A stretch of 64,000 nt of DNA from Rostratula benghalensis. Lineage: Eukaryota; Chordata; Aves; Charadriiformes; Rostratulidae. Below are positions 23,331 through 36,198 of the stretch, piece by piece. The notes under the pieces are model-generated. The model ran no database searches. It was not told the origin of the DNA and was given only the letters and a program-made list of their open reading frames with translations. A program made the translations under genes and the position numbers. The DNA lies in NCBI GenBank assembly GCA_013399305.1, contig VXAI01000049.1:836482-900481 (forward strand), read 5' to 3'. Within the stretch, counting starts at the first letter, position 1. Each line of letters starts with the position of its first letter.

Positions 23331-25868
23331 GAGTTTAACACTTAGAGGTCATCTGGAGTACTTACAGTGTGTGTTGGAGATGCCTAGTGGGTGTGTTTTT
23401 GAATAATGGTGGTTGGTTGTGAGCTCAGCTCAGATGGGTGCGTGCCACGGGCATGGACCCCCTCTGGCAGGCCTGGTTCTAGATGGAGGACACACCAGGA
23501 TGGCAAAGAGCCCTGTTCCCGTAGCACAGCCCGCATCGCAGGTTGTGCTGCACACAGGGGGGCCCTCCACAGCCGAACCCCGTAATGAATTATCATGGAT
23601 TTCTAATAAAACCTGAAATAGAAACACAGCAAATTGTGGCTTACATTCTTTGGCAGATACTTGAGAGGAGGATGGCTTGGGTCAGCTGTAAGTTGCGTGA
23701 CTCATCTGTGCAGTGTTTGGCAGAGCTGGGCCAATCCAACCGTGACCTTTGGGTTCTGCTGCAAGGCTTTTGGTACATTTACAATTAATACCTAAATTTA
23801 TAAATATATTTGTTGAATTCTGACACTCCCTACAAAACCCTAACTAACGCTATCGAACGATGATAATCTAATTTAAGAGGAGAAGACTTTGTACAGCGCT
23901 AATCCTACCTTTTTATCTGTAATCACATTGCTGCTGCTGTAAAATTGAGTACTGCTACACAGACCTAATAGCAGGGTTGAATTTTCAAATGCTTCAAACT
24001 CTTATCTGATAGCCGTCTCCTATACTGCTGCCTGTCTGTGTGATGTATTTATAGAGTGCCAGTCACCATAGTATCTTTGCGATGATTGCTACCAAAATTG
24101 AGAACTCTGAGGTGAAAATCTAATCAGGACTTTAGATAACAATGTCACACAAGAGCCTTCTGGTCTTTGCCACCGTGCTCCCTTCAGATGAAGACTTTGA
24201 TGAGATCACGCTTGCTGGCGCTTTATTCATTATTTATTTTTTGTAATAAGATTTCTATTTCATATCTTTTCCCTCTCCACGTTAGCACCTGTCAGAGCAA
24301 TCTGAAATTCTGTTTTGAATGTGTTCTCTCTGTTTGTACCTGAAAGAGTATGTTGAAAAACACGGGCGTTACAGGGCTGCTGAACTAGCAAAACCCAAAG
24401 GGGAGACTGTCGTTACACAACTGCCACAGGTACCTGGCATAGCTGAACAGATGTTCTAATGAACTTTTTCAGACCTGGAAATACCACATTCATCACATCA
24501 AAAATAACTGAGTTGTATGATGGAGAGCTGGAGATGAGACTGACCGGCGCTGTGGACTCAGTTCTGTTGGAAAAGGTGTGCCACTAAGACTAGACAACAT
24601 TAGCTTAGTACTGAAAATGAAAAATGTTTTAAACAGGCAGTTCATGTAGTTTTCAGTTTGGTTGTATAGTTCACGTGCCAGCTACTGGCATCAGTGCTTT
24701 CTCTGTTTACTCCAGTGTGGCCAGTTTGCCCAGCAGCCCACGATATAGCCTTGTGTAAGTATCAGAGGGAAGAGGAAAGCAGCCCATTCTCTAAAACTGC
24801 CAGTTGAAAGAACTTCGTATTATCCCTTGAAGCTTGATTAGAAATAAAAATAAATCATGGATAGAAATATCCTTCTTCTGTCACTTACTTATATGGGCAT
24901 TAGATCAGGCCTGCCCTTGGCATTTCATGGGAGAAATTGTTGTCAATTCTGAGTTTTATTTTTGCTGTTGTAAAGTTACAGCCCTTCTTACTGTCTGGGT
25001 CACTAGGACCATATATCATCAGTCCTGGCCAAAGACTGGTGAGAGCTCAGGCTAAATCTTATGGAAAAGAGTAGGTTGTGACATAGTGAAGTTAAAAATG
25101 AAGGGTACGCTTGGGATGAAATGCCAGAATTTGGACTGGCAGCCTGTCAAGCAAGGGATCTCTTTGTCTTCTGCTTTTTTCTTTTTTTAAAAATTTTTTT
25201 TTGTTTGTTATTGTTGGCCTGACCTTATCTGCTGCTGTCTGAGGTGAGACTCGCAGAAGCAATACCACGGGTATCTCCTCACTTTCCTCATCTGCTTCAA
25301 GAAGTACATAATTGGTGATGATGTAAAATCATTATGGTAAAGAAGAATTTTGCTTGCACAGCCACATTTACATTTAGATTTTCTGTTCTCTGTATTTAAT
25401 ATTCTGAAGAATTTTGATCAACTGGGTAACCTAACGGAAGGCTGCAAATATGTAAAGTTTCTGGTGTGGTAGGATTTGTGGAAAATGGAGTCTACGTGGA
25501 GATGGTTTTGGTCACTTGAGGCAAGTTGTCTTCATCTCTCTCTGGTTTTCTTAAGAAAAATTTTCAAGAGAAACTATGCTGTGTTTCACACCCAAAGCAG
25601 ATATGATTTACACTGTAATTTTATAAACAGTTAAGATGAGAGAAATTACATAAGGATCAAAAAACGAAAGTTTCAGATACACAAATTTTTTTTGTGTGTT
25701 TTTGTTGTTTGGTTGGTTTTTTGGTTTGGTTTTTTTTTTTTGGTGTTGGTTGATGTTTTGTTTGGGCTTTTTTGCCAGGAACCCCATCCCTGGAAACAAC
25801 CTGAGCCTTATGAATCATCCTTTCCCAAAGGGAAAAGTCCTGGATTTAAAGTCACTGAATTATATAAA
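23331..25868. other. Intronic stretch, no gene seen
   Basis: AT-rich unique sequence. A short GC-richer patch at 23420-23590 and a G/T-only tract at 25685-25768 are the only departures. No coding signal. Confidence 0.65.
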
Positions 25869-25940
25869 GGTTTGTAGGTTCAGGACATATTTAAACACCT
25901 CCATATTGATTAACTGTCTAATTTTGATATGAAAAATTGT
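25869..25940 (+). repeat. Left arm of a perfect 72-base inverted repeat
   Basis: From GGTTTGTAGGTTCAGGACAT to ATGAAAAATTGT, this sequence is present again in reverse complement at 26738-26809 with no mismatch that I can find. It belongs to no repeat family I recognise. Confidence 0.95.
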
Positions 25941-26737
25941 GTTAAAACCATGCAAAAATCAATTGCTCCGTGGTGGAGTAGCTTATTTTCACAGCAGATC
26001 ATATTTATCTGCTGTCCTTTTTGTGCTATTCTGTAGTCATATGGCTTATACAAATAGTTGCATTTTGAATGGTTTGGGTACTGTATTTCAGTATTACCCT
26101 GTTATTAATAAAAGCGCTGTTGTTGAACTGTGCTTTTATCAGTAAACTGTTTTACTGATAGAGGATTAACAACTCTCTGGTTTTAGGGTTTTTTTTAAGC
26201 AATTTGCTTTCTTAAATAAGTAGGAATATGATTAGGCATGTGACAATAGTGGTTGTGTTTGCTTTAGTAGGTTAATGCTGTTACTTTTGTGGGTTCTTGG
26301 TAAGCACGTGGATGGAATGACAATAATAGGTGGCCACATAAATATGGGGATAGTTGTGGTTTCCTACCACAACCCAGCATGTTTCCTTTTTCTACTATTG
26401 TTTTGCTTGATATAGTCTGAAATACATTAAGCTTACTTTTAAAGTAAATTAATAAAAAAAAGCACCTAATGTATACCAATGGCAAAATAAACAGAATTTT
26501 ACAGTGCATTGTCTGTTCTTTTCCACAGCAGAACTGTAAGTAAATACAAGACTGATCTCAAGACTGTACACAATGCAAATGTAAATACATCGTGAGGTGC
26601 AAATGTGAGAGCTTAATTTAGATTTGCGCTGTAAAGTAATCATTAAAGTAAATAATGTGTTTATACCTATGTGACTTCCTCTTTGTGGTTTTCTGAGAGT
26701 GTCCAGAAAAAAAAAAGTTTGAAAAAATGGCTTCAAA

Positions 26738-26809
26738 ACAATTTTTCATATCAAAATTAGACAGTTAATCAATATGGAGGTGTTTAAATATGTCCTGAAC
26801 CTACAAACC
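26738..26809 (-). repeat. Right arm of a perfect 72-base inverted repeat
   Basis: It begins ACAATTTTTCATATCAAAAT and ends CCTGAACCTACAAACC, the exact reverse complement of 25869-25940. The 797 bases between the arms have no recognisable gene or repeat. Directly inside the arms a further 11 bases match at 7 positions; outside the arms there is no similarity. Confidence 0.95.
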
Positions 26810-29800
26810 AAATCAAATGAGAAAATGAAGTAATTTGTATTAATTTATTTTGTCCTGCCAAATACCTTAAGTCCAAGATACTGTTAATTAGAGGGACTTA
26901 ACAGATGCTTCTGCTGCCCTGTTTCTTCTGATGTTTTTAAAACCTGCTTAACGTTCTCCTTCTCCTCCTGCTCCGGAGCAGCAGAGACCCCAGGAGCTCA
27001 CACCGGGGGGCTAAACCAGACATAGGTTATGTCATCCCCAGGGGGGGCAGCCCTAAATGGTGGCTTCTGTGTCATCTCTTCCACGGGAGAGACCTACCTC
27101 TGGTCTGTGACATCGCAGAGGTGCTGGTGAGGAAAGCCACCTCTGTTACCTGCTCACACCTTCATCGAAGGAAATTATTTATTGATTTATTTATTAACGG
27201 CGATAGCTTCGTGCTGGCATCTTGGATGCTTTTTGTAGGGTGCACAGGGTATTTATTGCCCGGCTTCTTGCAAATGTGTAGTGGTTGTCTCCAGGATCTG
27301 ACAAGCCCTGTGTTAGGTGCCTTCTCACTTCTGATGGTTCTCTTGCCTTGTTTTTTTTAGTGGGAACTGCGTGGTGTGCACTTCTGGCTTTGGTGAAAGG
27401 TTGCTGTCAGGCTCTCCCAGCTGGGGGTGATGACTTGCTTCTGGGGTTTAGCCTTTGTGGTGCCAGCTTTGGTGGGTGCCTTTCCTGTGCGAGGACCCTT
27501 GGAGCATGCTCTGCGTTGGCACGTTCCTCAGGAGGCTTTCTCGTGTCCTCGAGAGCACGCAGCAAAAACCTGGAGTTCCTGCAGCCACCCACAACCAGGA
27601 CAGAACTTCCATCCATGTGCAGCTCTGACTTGAACAAGGGGAAAGGCAGGCTGTGTATTCAGTGCTTAAATATAACTCAGGGGGATTAATCAAAGATCAT
27701 GTGAAAGGAAAACTTAGTGGTTCTGTGCATTGAATGTAAACTCGAGTCAGCAAACCAATACTAGCACTTCAGTATACACAGATTTGTGGTGCATCCAGGG
27801 CACAGCTTGGAGATCAGTCCTGCTCTTCTGCCTGTAACTCTTCTCAAAAAAGCAGCTGTGAGGTTGTGCAGTGAGCTCCAATGTCTGTTTTGCCTCAGTC
27901 TGCAGCTCCAGCTTGCAAACTGTTTTTCTGGATTTATTGGGCGAACAACTTGCGATTAGGATAGCAGCCTTTTGCTGCCTTCGCTGGTGGAAAGTGTTTG
28001 AGTAAGGATGGCAAAGATGGGCTTTGACTTCTTTCAGCACAAATACATTGCTGGTGATAGTGTATCATACCAGTGTGCTGCCTAGTCTTCTGAATTCTGG
28101 TCTCTAGTAAATAGCAGTTTTTCAAGGAAAATCTCAGAATTTGCCCTTTTGTTAATAGTCTGGTGGAGAGTTTACATAACAGAAAAGAATCCTGATTCTT
28201 CCCTTGATAACATATTAAGGAGTAGGCGTTTTTTTGTTGGTGTTCTTTTTTTCTTTTGAGCTTTGTGTTGGTTTTTGGTTTTTGGGTTTTTTTTTGTAAA
28301 GAAAATTGGTGACTATTACTTGTAATACACGGAACTAATGGAAGTTGAATCGAAAACGTGACTCGTGTGCGGTCGCGCGTTTTCAAAGCGCGGGCAGTGC
28401 GTGTTGGTCTGCATCAGCTGTGACAACTTGCACTGCTTGGAAATGTGGGGAGGGGCTGTTTGCTGCTGTACAGGGTACATCCATCAGGATACACACGTAT
28501 CCTTTGGAGACCATGGGGCTCCTCATTGTTGCCAGTAATTTCTGGGTTGCTAATTAACTGAGTTCCACTGTGTACACTCTCTGTATCCTGTTCCATGGTG
28601 TTTGTGCGTTTATGCGGAATTATTTCTATATAAAATCTTTTAAGGTTATTCCATCATAAGGCATAAGTGAAAGAGAGGGATGATAAAGAGCTTGATTCAT
28701 ATCATGACTAACTGCAGGTGAACATTATGTTGTTATGCCTCATTCTTAGTGTTTCTGTGATTCAAAAATGATAATAAACTCCATTAAAATACCATGACAT
28801 CAATAGAGTGAGCATTTAAAATGCATATGGAAGGATAAAGGGTAGAAACCATATGAATATAATAGTTATCCCCTATAATTTTAGGCTATATAAAGTATTT
28901 GTAGATCTTCTGAGTTTCATTCATTCTCTGCATGGGTGAGAGCTGATTTCAAGCATTACACCTTCCATGCTGTCCTCCAGATGTAACCTTTTTCCTTATA
29001 AAATAAATGTGAAAGTGAAAAAAGAAGGAACGTTTTCTCTTGGAGGAAAATCAATTCTGGTCCTTCAGAATCATGAACTGGGATGGATACTTTGCAGCTG
29101 CAGTGGGTCCAAGCAACGCACTGCAAACCCGGCACAGAATTTTGATCAGAGAGAAAGTCTTTGATTTCCATTTTCTCTTTTTAACTACAGGTGGTTTGGT
29201 TTGGTTTTTGGGTTTTTTTTCCATTTCTTCTTACTTTGTTGAGTCTGAACCATGCTACTTCATCTTCCACGCTGCTGGGATAGGAAGTGGTCATCAGCTT
29301 CTCTGTTGCCAAAGGAAATGGCCATTTGTTGATTTAGAAAAGGAATTGGGAAGGGGCAGTGAAACACGTTAATGGAGAGGAGGCAGTGGTGGGTCAGAAA
29401 CACCTCTGGATAGTTACAATTTGAAGATGAAGTGTTTTCAGCCTGCCCAAGTTGCCAATCTTCTTGCAATTCTGGGTGATTAGTTGGTTTTTGTCATGGG
29501 TTTTTGAAGGGAGTGGGGGCTTGAGGGTGAAAAATGCACATTAAATTTAAAGAGTTCCTATTCAATTTGGAGAACTGATCTTTGGTTCTCGTTTGATCGA
29601 AGGAGATTGGGTTCATCTTTGCTTCTCCCTTCTATTGGTTTATGGCACCCTAGCAAAGGAGAACCTACCTGCAGCCTTTTTCCAAAACTGTAGTTGCCAG
29701 GGATCTTTGAAGGTAGGAATAAGAAATAACAAGGTTTTAGACGATGAGTCTCAGTATGTATGCTAGAGCAAGGCTGGGTGCTTTATTGATCCCAGCTACT

Positions 29801-32800
29801 GAAGTTTTTCCTGTGAAGATGATTTATGTTTATCTTAAAAAAAAAAACAAAAAAAACCCCAAACAAACCAACCCAAACAATCAATGAGACAAACAAACTG
29901 AACTTCATGTAAGAACTGATTAAAAATGTGCTCAACTCTTTCTTTCTTGTCCTTATTTTCTAAAATCTTCCATGGATTCAAAAGAAGCGGGTGCAATCCT
30001 GCTCTTGCACATAGGCATATACCCCCTTTGAAGAAGAGAGATGTTTCTGCTTTTAAATTGGGCTTCATAAAACTTACTGGTAAAAAAAGCAGCTTGGAGG
30101 ATGTATTTTGAAGTAGTGGTTTCTTGGGCACTGAACTGTTCATTTCCTAAAAGGATAAAGCCACTTCTTTGTACCTGCTGACAAGACCAAGGACTGGGTA
30201 CCGATGATACGTTGTGCGGGGACGGGCTGTAAATGTTGGGGAGGATTCCTTGGGCTGTGGAACAGCACCAGTTCCTCACCTCTTGTCCTTACCAGAACCC
30301 TCACTGGAAACGATAAAAATGGTCTCCGCTTGGTTTTGCCTGCACTTTCACTAAAGAAATGAATCATTATTATGTTTTCTCCAGCTTAGATAACTAAACA
30401 AAAATGAAGCAGAATGCTATATTCAGCTGCTTCAACTTGGAAAGGTCTAGATCATCTTCATCTCTGAAGTGTGAAAGAACTGACACATAAAATTGCAGGT
30501 CCAGCAGCAAAGATTTTTTTATTTTTTTTTTAAATAAGTACCTTACAGTTGGAGAATTTATTTTTCTTAAGAAAAGAAGACATAAGAGACTGAAGTATCT
30601 GTGCTTTAACAGCAATACTGGAAACAGCAGGGTGAGAGAGAAGACAGTGTTGTTACACGCGTGGCTGTGTAAACACCAGTTATGAGCTTAGAGGGAATGA
30701 GAAAATAGCCTTTGTCTTGCGGAGGGGTAAGGTGCTGAGGCTGCCTTCCCAGGGTAGTGGGGGCAAAGGAGCAGTAGGCACTTCTAAGGCACAGAGTTGA
30801 TGCTAAGTATCATATACTGTGACTGGCTGAAACAGGGACCGTGGGGCTGATTGTACTTTTAATCTTGTTTAACGTGATTCTTTTATGCTTCGTGTTTGCA
30901 TTCTGAAACACGTGGTATCGAGGGTGTGTTACACACTCTGTGATCACACGCAGGTCTCAGGTTTGGTCAAGGCAACCATAGATGCGATGGTTGCATATCC
31001 AACAATTTTAGAGTTATGCCCCACAGCTAGTAAAGAAAAATCATCTCTGAAGTCTAATTGTATAGTGGAAAAGTATTCTAAATGAGATACATGGATGCTG
31101 GGGAGTTACCCATGGAGAGATTACTTGGTTCTTCCTCCAGAAATGGTGTGCTTTTCCTTGGTGGTGGTGGTGGGGAAAGGAAGAGGTGACAGAAAACTCC
31201 ACATCTCAAACTTTGACAGTCTGTCAAAGCACAGGATGAAATTATTAGTTGGTTTGTCTTGGTGTGGGTGTTTTGAGAGCCCACATCAGATAGTCATCTG
31301 CTTCCTTGTCTCCACGCTCTGCTACCTGGTAACTGCCTCGGCTCCAAGTTTCTGGGAGTATTCTGGTCTCGCAGACCTGAATGAGAACTTCATTTTCAGA
31401 AAGCGTTTGGAGAGTGGAACTGAGCCAGCCCTTCACAGAGGTATATGAAACACTTGCAAAAATTTGCAGCCTGTCTTAGTGTCCATTTGTGTTCTTGAGC
31501 AATGCAAGTCTGTTGCTCTTCTCTAGAGGTCATAAAAATGGAAAGTGATGGCAGTGGATACCTTGATTTTGCCTTTAATCCATGAAGACAGGATGTAGTC
31601 TGGTTTGGGTCAAAAGTTCCATCTGCTGGTGCCGTTGTCGATATTTGAGCCTGGGAAGGGGCAGCTACTACAACTACCTGGTTCTTTGCAGGTACACTCC
31701 TCTGCCCTGAGTTTGGAAACTTTAAAAAGTTAAGCAGAACTGTGGACAGTACCAATTGTTATTATGTACATGATAAAAGTGGAATTAGAGTAGAGTAAAT
31801 TAAAGATTAGAGTTAAATTATGGATTACTAGTTAATATCAAAGGTAAATAAGGTACAGCATAATTCCATTCTTTCAATCTTTCCTTGAAAAGTCCAGTTT
31901 ATAATCCTAATTGGGTAGCAAACTTGAATTTTATACAACCCCTTGTATCATTTTATAGAGTGTTTCTCCTTGCAGATGTAGTGATGAAATACATATGTTT
32001 GGCTAGAGCTGCAGGGATGCTTCTCTCTTATCTTTACTAAATCAGTAGATTAATGTAAAAGAAATTCAGTTCCAAAAGAGCTGCTGTATTGATTTTCTGA
32101 AAGCAAATTACAAGTTTTTAAGAATGCAGCATTCCCATGAAATAGTTTTGTACTTTATCCTGTGATTTTCATTTGTATCAGTTTTTACTCCAGTGTACAA
32201 AAATAAGAGCTTAATTTTTTACCTGCTCGTACAGGGAATTTTCACTGTCCTCTGTGATGATGGTGATGATTATCTCTAATTGCTCTTATGATTTTTTTTT
32301 CCTGCTAAATTTCCTTTTAGCAACCTGTTATATGACAGAAAAATCTAAGTGGCATGTTTGTTCATTTTAAGCAAAGATTATCTGGAGACTTCCTGAGGTG
32401 GTCCTCTGGTTGGAGTATATAAAATTGAAACTTCTTGCAATTAATTTTCTTTGAGAAGTTGCATTAAAATAAGGGTACAACTAAGCAGAAATTGTATGGT
32501 AATAAACAGCATCTCTAAAATTCTTCAGCTGGGGTGTAATGGGTTTAGTTACTGTTTATGAAAGAGGTGGCCCAAATGTGTGGTGCAATAGTCAAAGACC
32601 TGGCAAATCAGAGATCTTTTGAGAGCCCCTCATTTGTAGGGGCTGATGGTTTTGGAAGCCATCCTTCGGTTGGACTGGGTTTGAGTCTCAGACTAAAGAA
32701 ATGTGTAGATTAATTTTGCAAGTCAAGAAGAATTTAAAAAGTAGCAAACATCAGCTACTTGGGAGGTTTGCAGAATTGGATGGTTCTACCTGGACACCTG

Positions 32801-33394
32801 TACCTTCATTTTAGAGGTCTTGCTTATTTGTATTAGTGGCATGATTTCCTGAGAGTTGCTGAACTCTGAAATGTACTGTGAAGATGTGCTGCTTGGTTAT
32901 AAGGCAGATGGAGAGCAAAAATCCTATTCTCAAGTTCCATTGCTGCTGTTTCCTAATGTGTCCTAAGACAGGTGAATAATTTTGTGCAACTGAAGTGCAG
33001 ATAAAACCCAGTATATATAGCTTTGCCTTTCTGTGTAGCATGGGTACATTTGTTGTTGGAGTTAAACTTTGAAGCAGGTGGCTTTAGGTGCAGTGAAAGT
33101 TTTCTTCAAAGCTTGTTTTCCAAAGTATTCTTCTATTCTTCCCACTTCAGCTGCTTAATACTCACAGTAGGATTTTATTTTTCTGTGCTTGTGCATCAAA
33201 TGGGTAATTAAGTGTTTTGTCTGGATGAAAAAAAAAAAAAAAAGGAAAAATAAAACATTTCTTTTTCTTGTAAAGTGAACTTTAAAAAAGGATCTGGGAG
33301 ATCTGTGAGGCTCCTTTAGCATCACAGAACCCCGAGGCTCAGTGTCGCTGTGTTTACCCTTGGCCTAACGTATCAAAACCTTGTAATGGTGCAC
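26810..33394. other. Intronic stretch, no gene seen
   Basis: Unique sequence, GC-richer at 26950-27640 and AT-rich elsewhere. It contains a CpG-dense patch at 28351-28401, G/T-only tracts at 28228-28297 and 29194-29221, an A/C-only tract at 29837-29898, and a 16-base A tract at 33228-33243. The open frames here (up to 150 codons) show no known protein. Confidence 0.6.
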
Positions 33395-33627
33395 TGGTTT
33401 GAGAGGTGTGGGATGGGGTCTGACTGGCTGGGAAGTGCATCTGTTGAAAAGGACTGGTGGGTCCTGGTGGGTAATAACATAAATCAACATCCAAGAGCAA
33501 CTTCATGGAGGGCCAGGAAGATGGTCAGCCCCCAGTGCTCTTGCCCTGCAAGCTTGAGGGAGGGGGGCTTGTCCAGCCTGGAGAAGGAAGGACTTCAGGG
33601 GGCTTGGCAGTTGCCCCAGTACCTGTG
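33395..33627 (+). mobile_element. CR1 LINE fragment with internal deletions
   Basis: Pieces such as GGCTGGGAAGTGCATCTGTTG with GGTCCTGGTGGGTAA, GAGCAACTTCATGGAGGGCC, and CTTGTCCAGCCTGGAGAAGG follow the order of the CR1 ORF2 3' region on the + strand, but intervening parts are missing. It abuts an oppositely oriented CR1 fragment. Confidence 0.65.
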
Positions 33628-33639
33628 AGGAGATGGAGC

Positions 33640-33757
33640 CACAGAATCCTTATGGTTGGAAAGGACCTCTGAGAGCACCAAGTCCAACCATACACAAAAC
33701 CACTCCCTACAGTCTCGGCCACTACAGCACGCCCTGAAGTGCCACATCTACACGTTT
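33640..33757 (-). mobile_element. CR1 LINE 3' fragment
   Basis: The left end CACAGAATCCTTATGGTTGG, then AAAGGACCTCTGAGAGCACC and AAGTCCAACC, is the reversed 3' end of a CR1 subgroup. It continues to GAAGTGCCACATCTACACG and stops there, so only about 120 bases are left. Confidence 0.85.
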
Positions 33758-34770
33758 CTCTTGACTCTTCAGAAGAATTCATCCAGAGGAAGGTAGCTCG
33801 AGCACCAGAATTTTCTAGAAACCCTGTTACTTTTGACACATAGGAAACCAAATCACAGTAATTTAGCATGAACTCAGAGGTGTAAAGTAGTTATCCTAAA
33901 AAATAAAACTTTGCTGTGCGCAGCATTCATGGACAAATGTTTCTTGATGGACACTTAACTTAGGTAGGCATTAATTAATGCATTCTTCAGTTCCTTTTTT
34001 TCCTCTAGTTAGATGGCAGTTTCTCATTGTATGGAGGCTGAAGTGCCCATGTGTGAGAGGAATGGGGAGTATGGGGAACTTTAAAATCATAGAGTGAATA
34101 ATTTACTACTTTTTAAAGTCCTAGTTCCTATCTAAATCTTTGTGACATGTAACGGTACCCAAAATGTTTGTGTGCGGTAAGGTATTTCGGAGTCTACATT
34201 TGAGACACTAGAAAAAGTATCTCATTTTCAGAGGATGAATATTCTAGTTATGAAAATGAAGCCCTTTAAAGTGTCCAAACCCCTCCTGCTAATCACCATC
34301 TGTATTGTAATAAATTAAGCATTGACTGTTTAGTGCAATCTGAGAATAGGAAGTGTGAGAATCATCACGGTAGTGATTCACATCAGTACTATGAGAGAGC
34401 AGCCTAATCAATTTGCTTTGTTTTGGGGGGGGGATGACGGGGGGGACAGGACCCAAACACTAAAAATGAAAAGAACTTGCCATTGTCTTCCAGAACCAAA
34501 GACTTCACTGTCAGTGAGATCTACCCCAGACATTGAAAGGGACAAATAGATTGAAAAGAAAGTAACACCACTTTTATGTCTCGGTGCATTTCAAAGCAGC
34601 TGTATTCTTACCAAAGTATTTTATAACTGCATCAATTCGTTAATCAGAAATAATTAGCTTTTCTGGGTTTAGAGATACCAGTCACAGAATCTCTAGAAAA
34701 TATGGACCAGGATTTCTTACATCTGGTAAAAACATGGTTCTACCTCTCTGGAAATGGACCTTTCCCTCTA

Positions 34771-34790
34771 TTTTTTTTTTTTTTTTTTTT
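34771..34790. repeat. 20-base T homopolymer
   Basis: The longest homopolymer in the window. Similar A or T runs are at 3510-3526, 8460-8478, 10331-10348, 20830-20845, 33228-33243 and 47571-47585. Confidence 0.95.
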
Positions 34791-36163
34791 GTTGCATTAG
34801 TTAATAGAAACCCTCCTTGAAGAAGGATACTCATCAAAGAATGTTTTATGAAACAGAAAAACAGTACTTATAAACCCTGTTGGATTCCAAGAGTTATTAC
34901 ATTTTACATCATATACAGTTTATTTTTCCAGATGCCACAGTTCAAAATAATGTATTTTTAATACTACTTGTAGGATTCTACAGATTCATAACAGCACGTG
35001 ACATGTTAATATCCTCTGTGACATCCTACTGGTCATATCCAACTGTGATAAACAGTTGTAGATGCTATTAAAGTGACATCTATTATAAAAATAAGGATAA
35101 TGCAAAAGGATACAAACAATCCTTTAAATTTGTGAAGACTGTTACAAATCTTGGATGTTAATTTGAAGGAAAAAGTACATGCTAATGCTAAGTTTATGCC
35201 TTCAGTTAATAGTCCTTTATTCCTTCAGGAAAAAAAATCAACCATCTATACTTTAAATGAATTTAATGAACTGCAAAGACTGACATTTTCACTATAAAAG
35301 TCACACTTCATTTAATGAAGTAGTTAAATATTGATGCTATATTAAAATACAGGCTGAATAAAAATGGCAATATGGTTTTCAAAATAGGAATTTGAGCTGT
35401 TTTTTTCTTGTTATATTGAAAATTTCATGAACTGAGAAAAGGGAAATACAGCAGAATATCTCCATAATAAACACAAAGCACTTTGTTGAAATAACATTAA
35501 AGTTGAAAGAGACAAACCCGTAAAAGCAAGGAAATGAAGTCACTGTACCCCTAACTCAGCCTCTTTGTGTAAAGCTCGGCATCGCTTAAACAAATGGATC
35601 CAACGCTATCAGCATTCCACGTGCAATATTTTCTCAAATTCTTGAAAACCAAGACAGATTGTAACCCTGTGCTGCAGGTGGCACATAAAAAGACCTAGCC
35701 ATGTGTTTACCCAGGATGAATAGTTATATCATGATATTGTTTGATCTTAATTCAAAGTCGTTGTGGTTTAAGAGCTATGATTTCAACGGCTATATTCCGG
35801 CAAAGCTATGTTGCTTGTGCTGTGGCTTCCACGCGTTTCCAGTGATAAAATTTGAATTTTCAACTTCATTTTTATATCAGCACTTTCACCATAACAACAT
35901 AATATTGGCAGTGGATAACTGGAATATTGTCGACAAACATGGCTGAGGTTTTTCCCAGCTCTAATATCTATATGATGGTAAAGGGAAACGAAAATAGGAA
36001 TGAACCTTACCATAGGTGTGAGAGGGAGCAATGGCTGAGTGGTGATATGATTGGCATCCCTTTGATGGATTGAATTATGCTGTACTGTACTTCATAAAGC
36101 TGCACTAATTCTGACATCAGGCTTCTGTGTACAGTAAAATACTGAGAATGACATTTTTGGCCC

Positions 36164-36198
36164 GTTGAAGTCAGTGGCAAAACTCCTATTAATTTCAG
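36164..36198. repeat. Ancient palindromic relic
   Basis: GTTGAAGTCAGTGGCAAAAC pairs imperfectly with the following TCCTATTAATTTCAGCC. It has the same GAAGTCAATGG-type arm as the sites at 11238 and 19211. Confidence 0.5.

Noticed and set aside
27285..27689. 134-codon cysteine-rich open frame
   Set aside because: Composition follows local GC content, there is no known motif, and overlapping open frames on both strands point to chance.
29040..29372. 110-codon open frame with a hydrophobic centre
   Set aside because: The hydrophobic part is translated from a G/T-only low-complexity tract; there is no family similarity.
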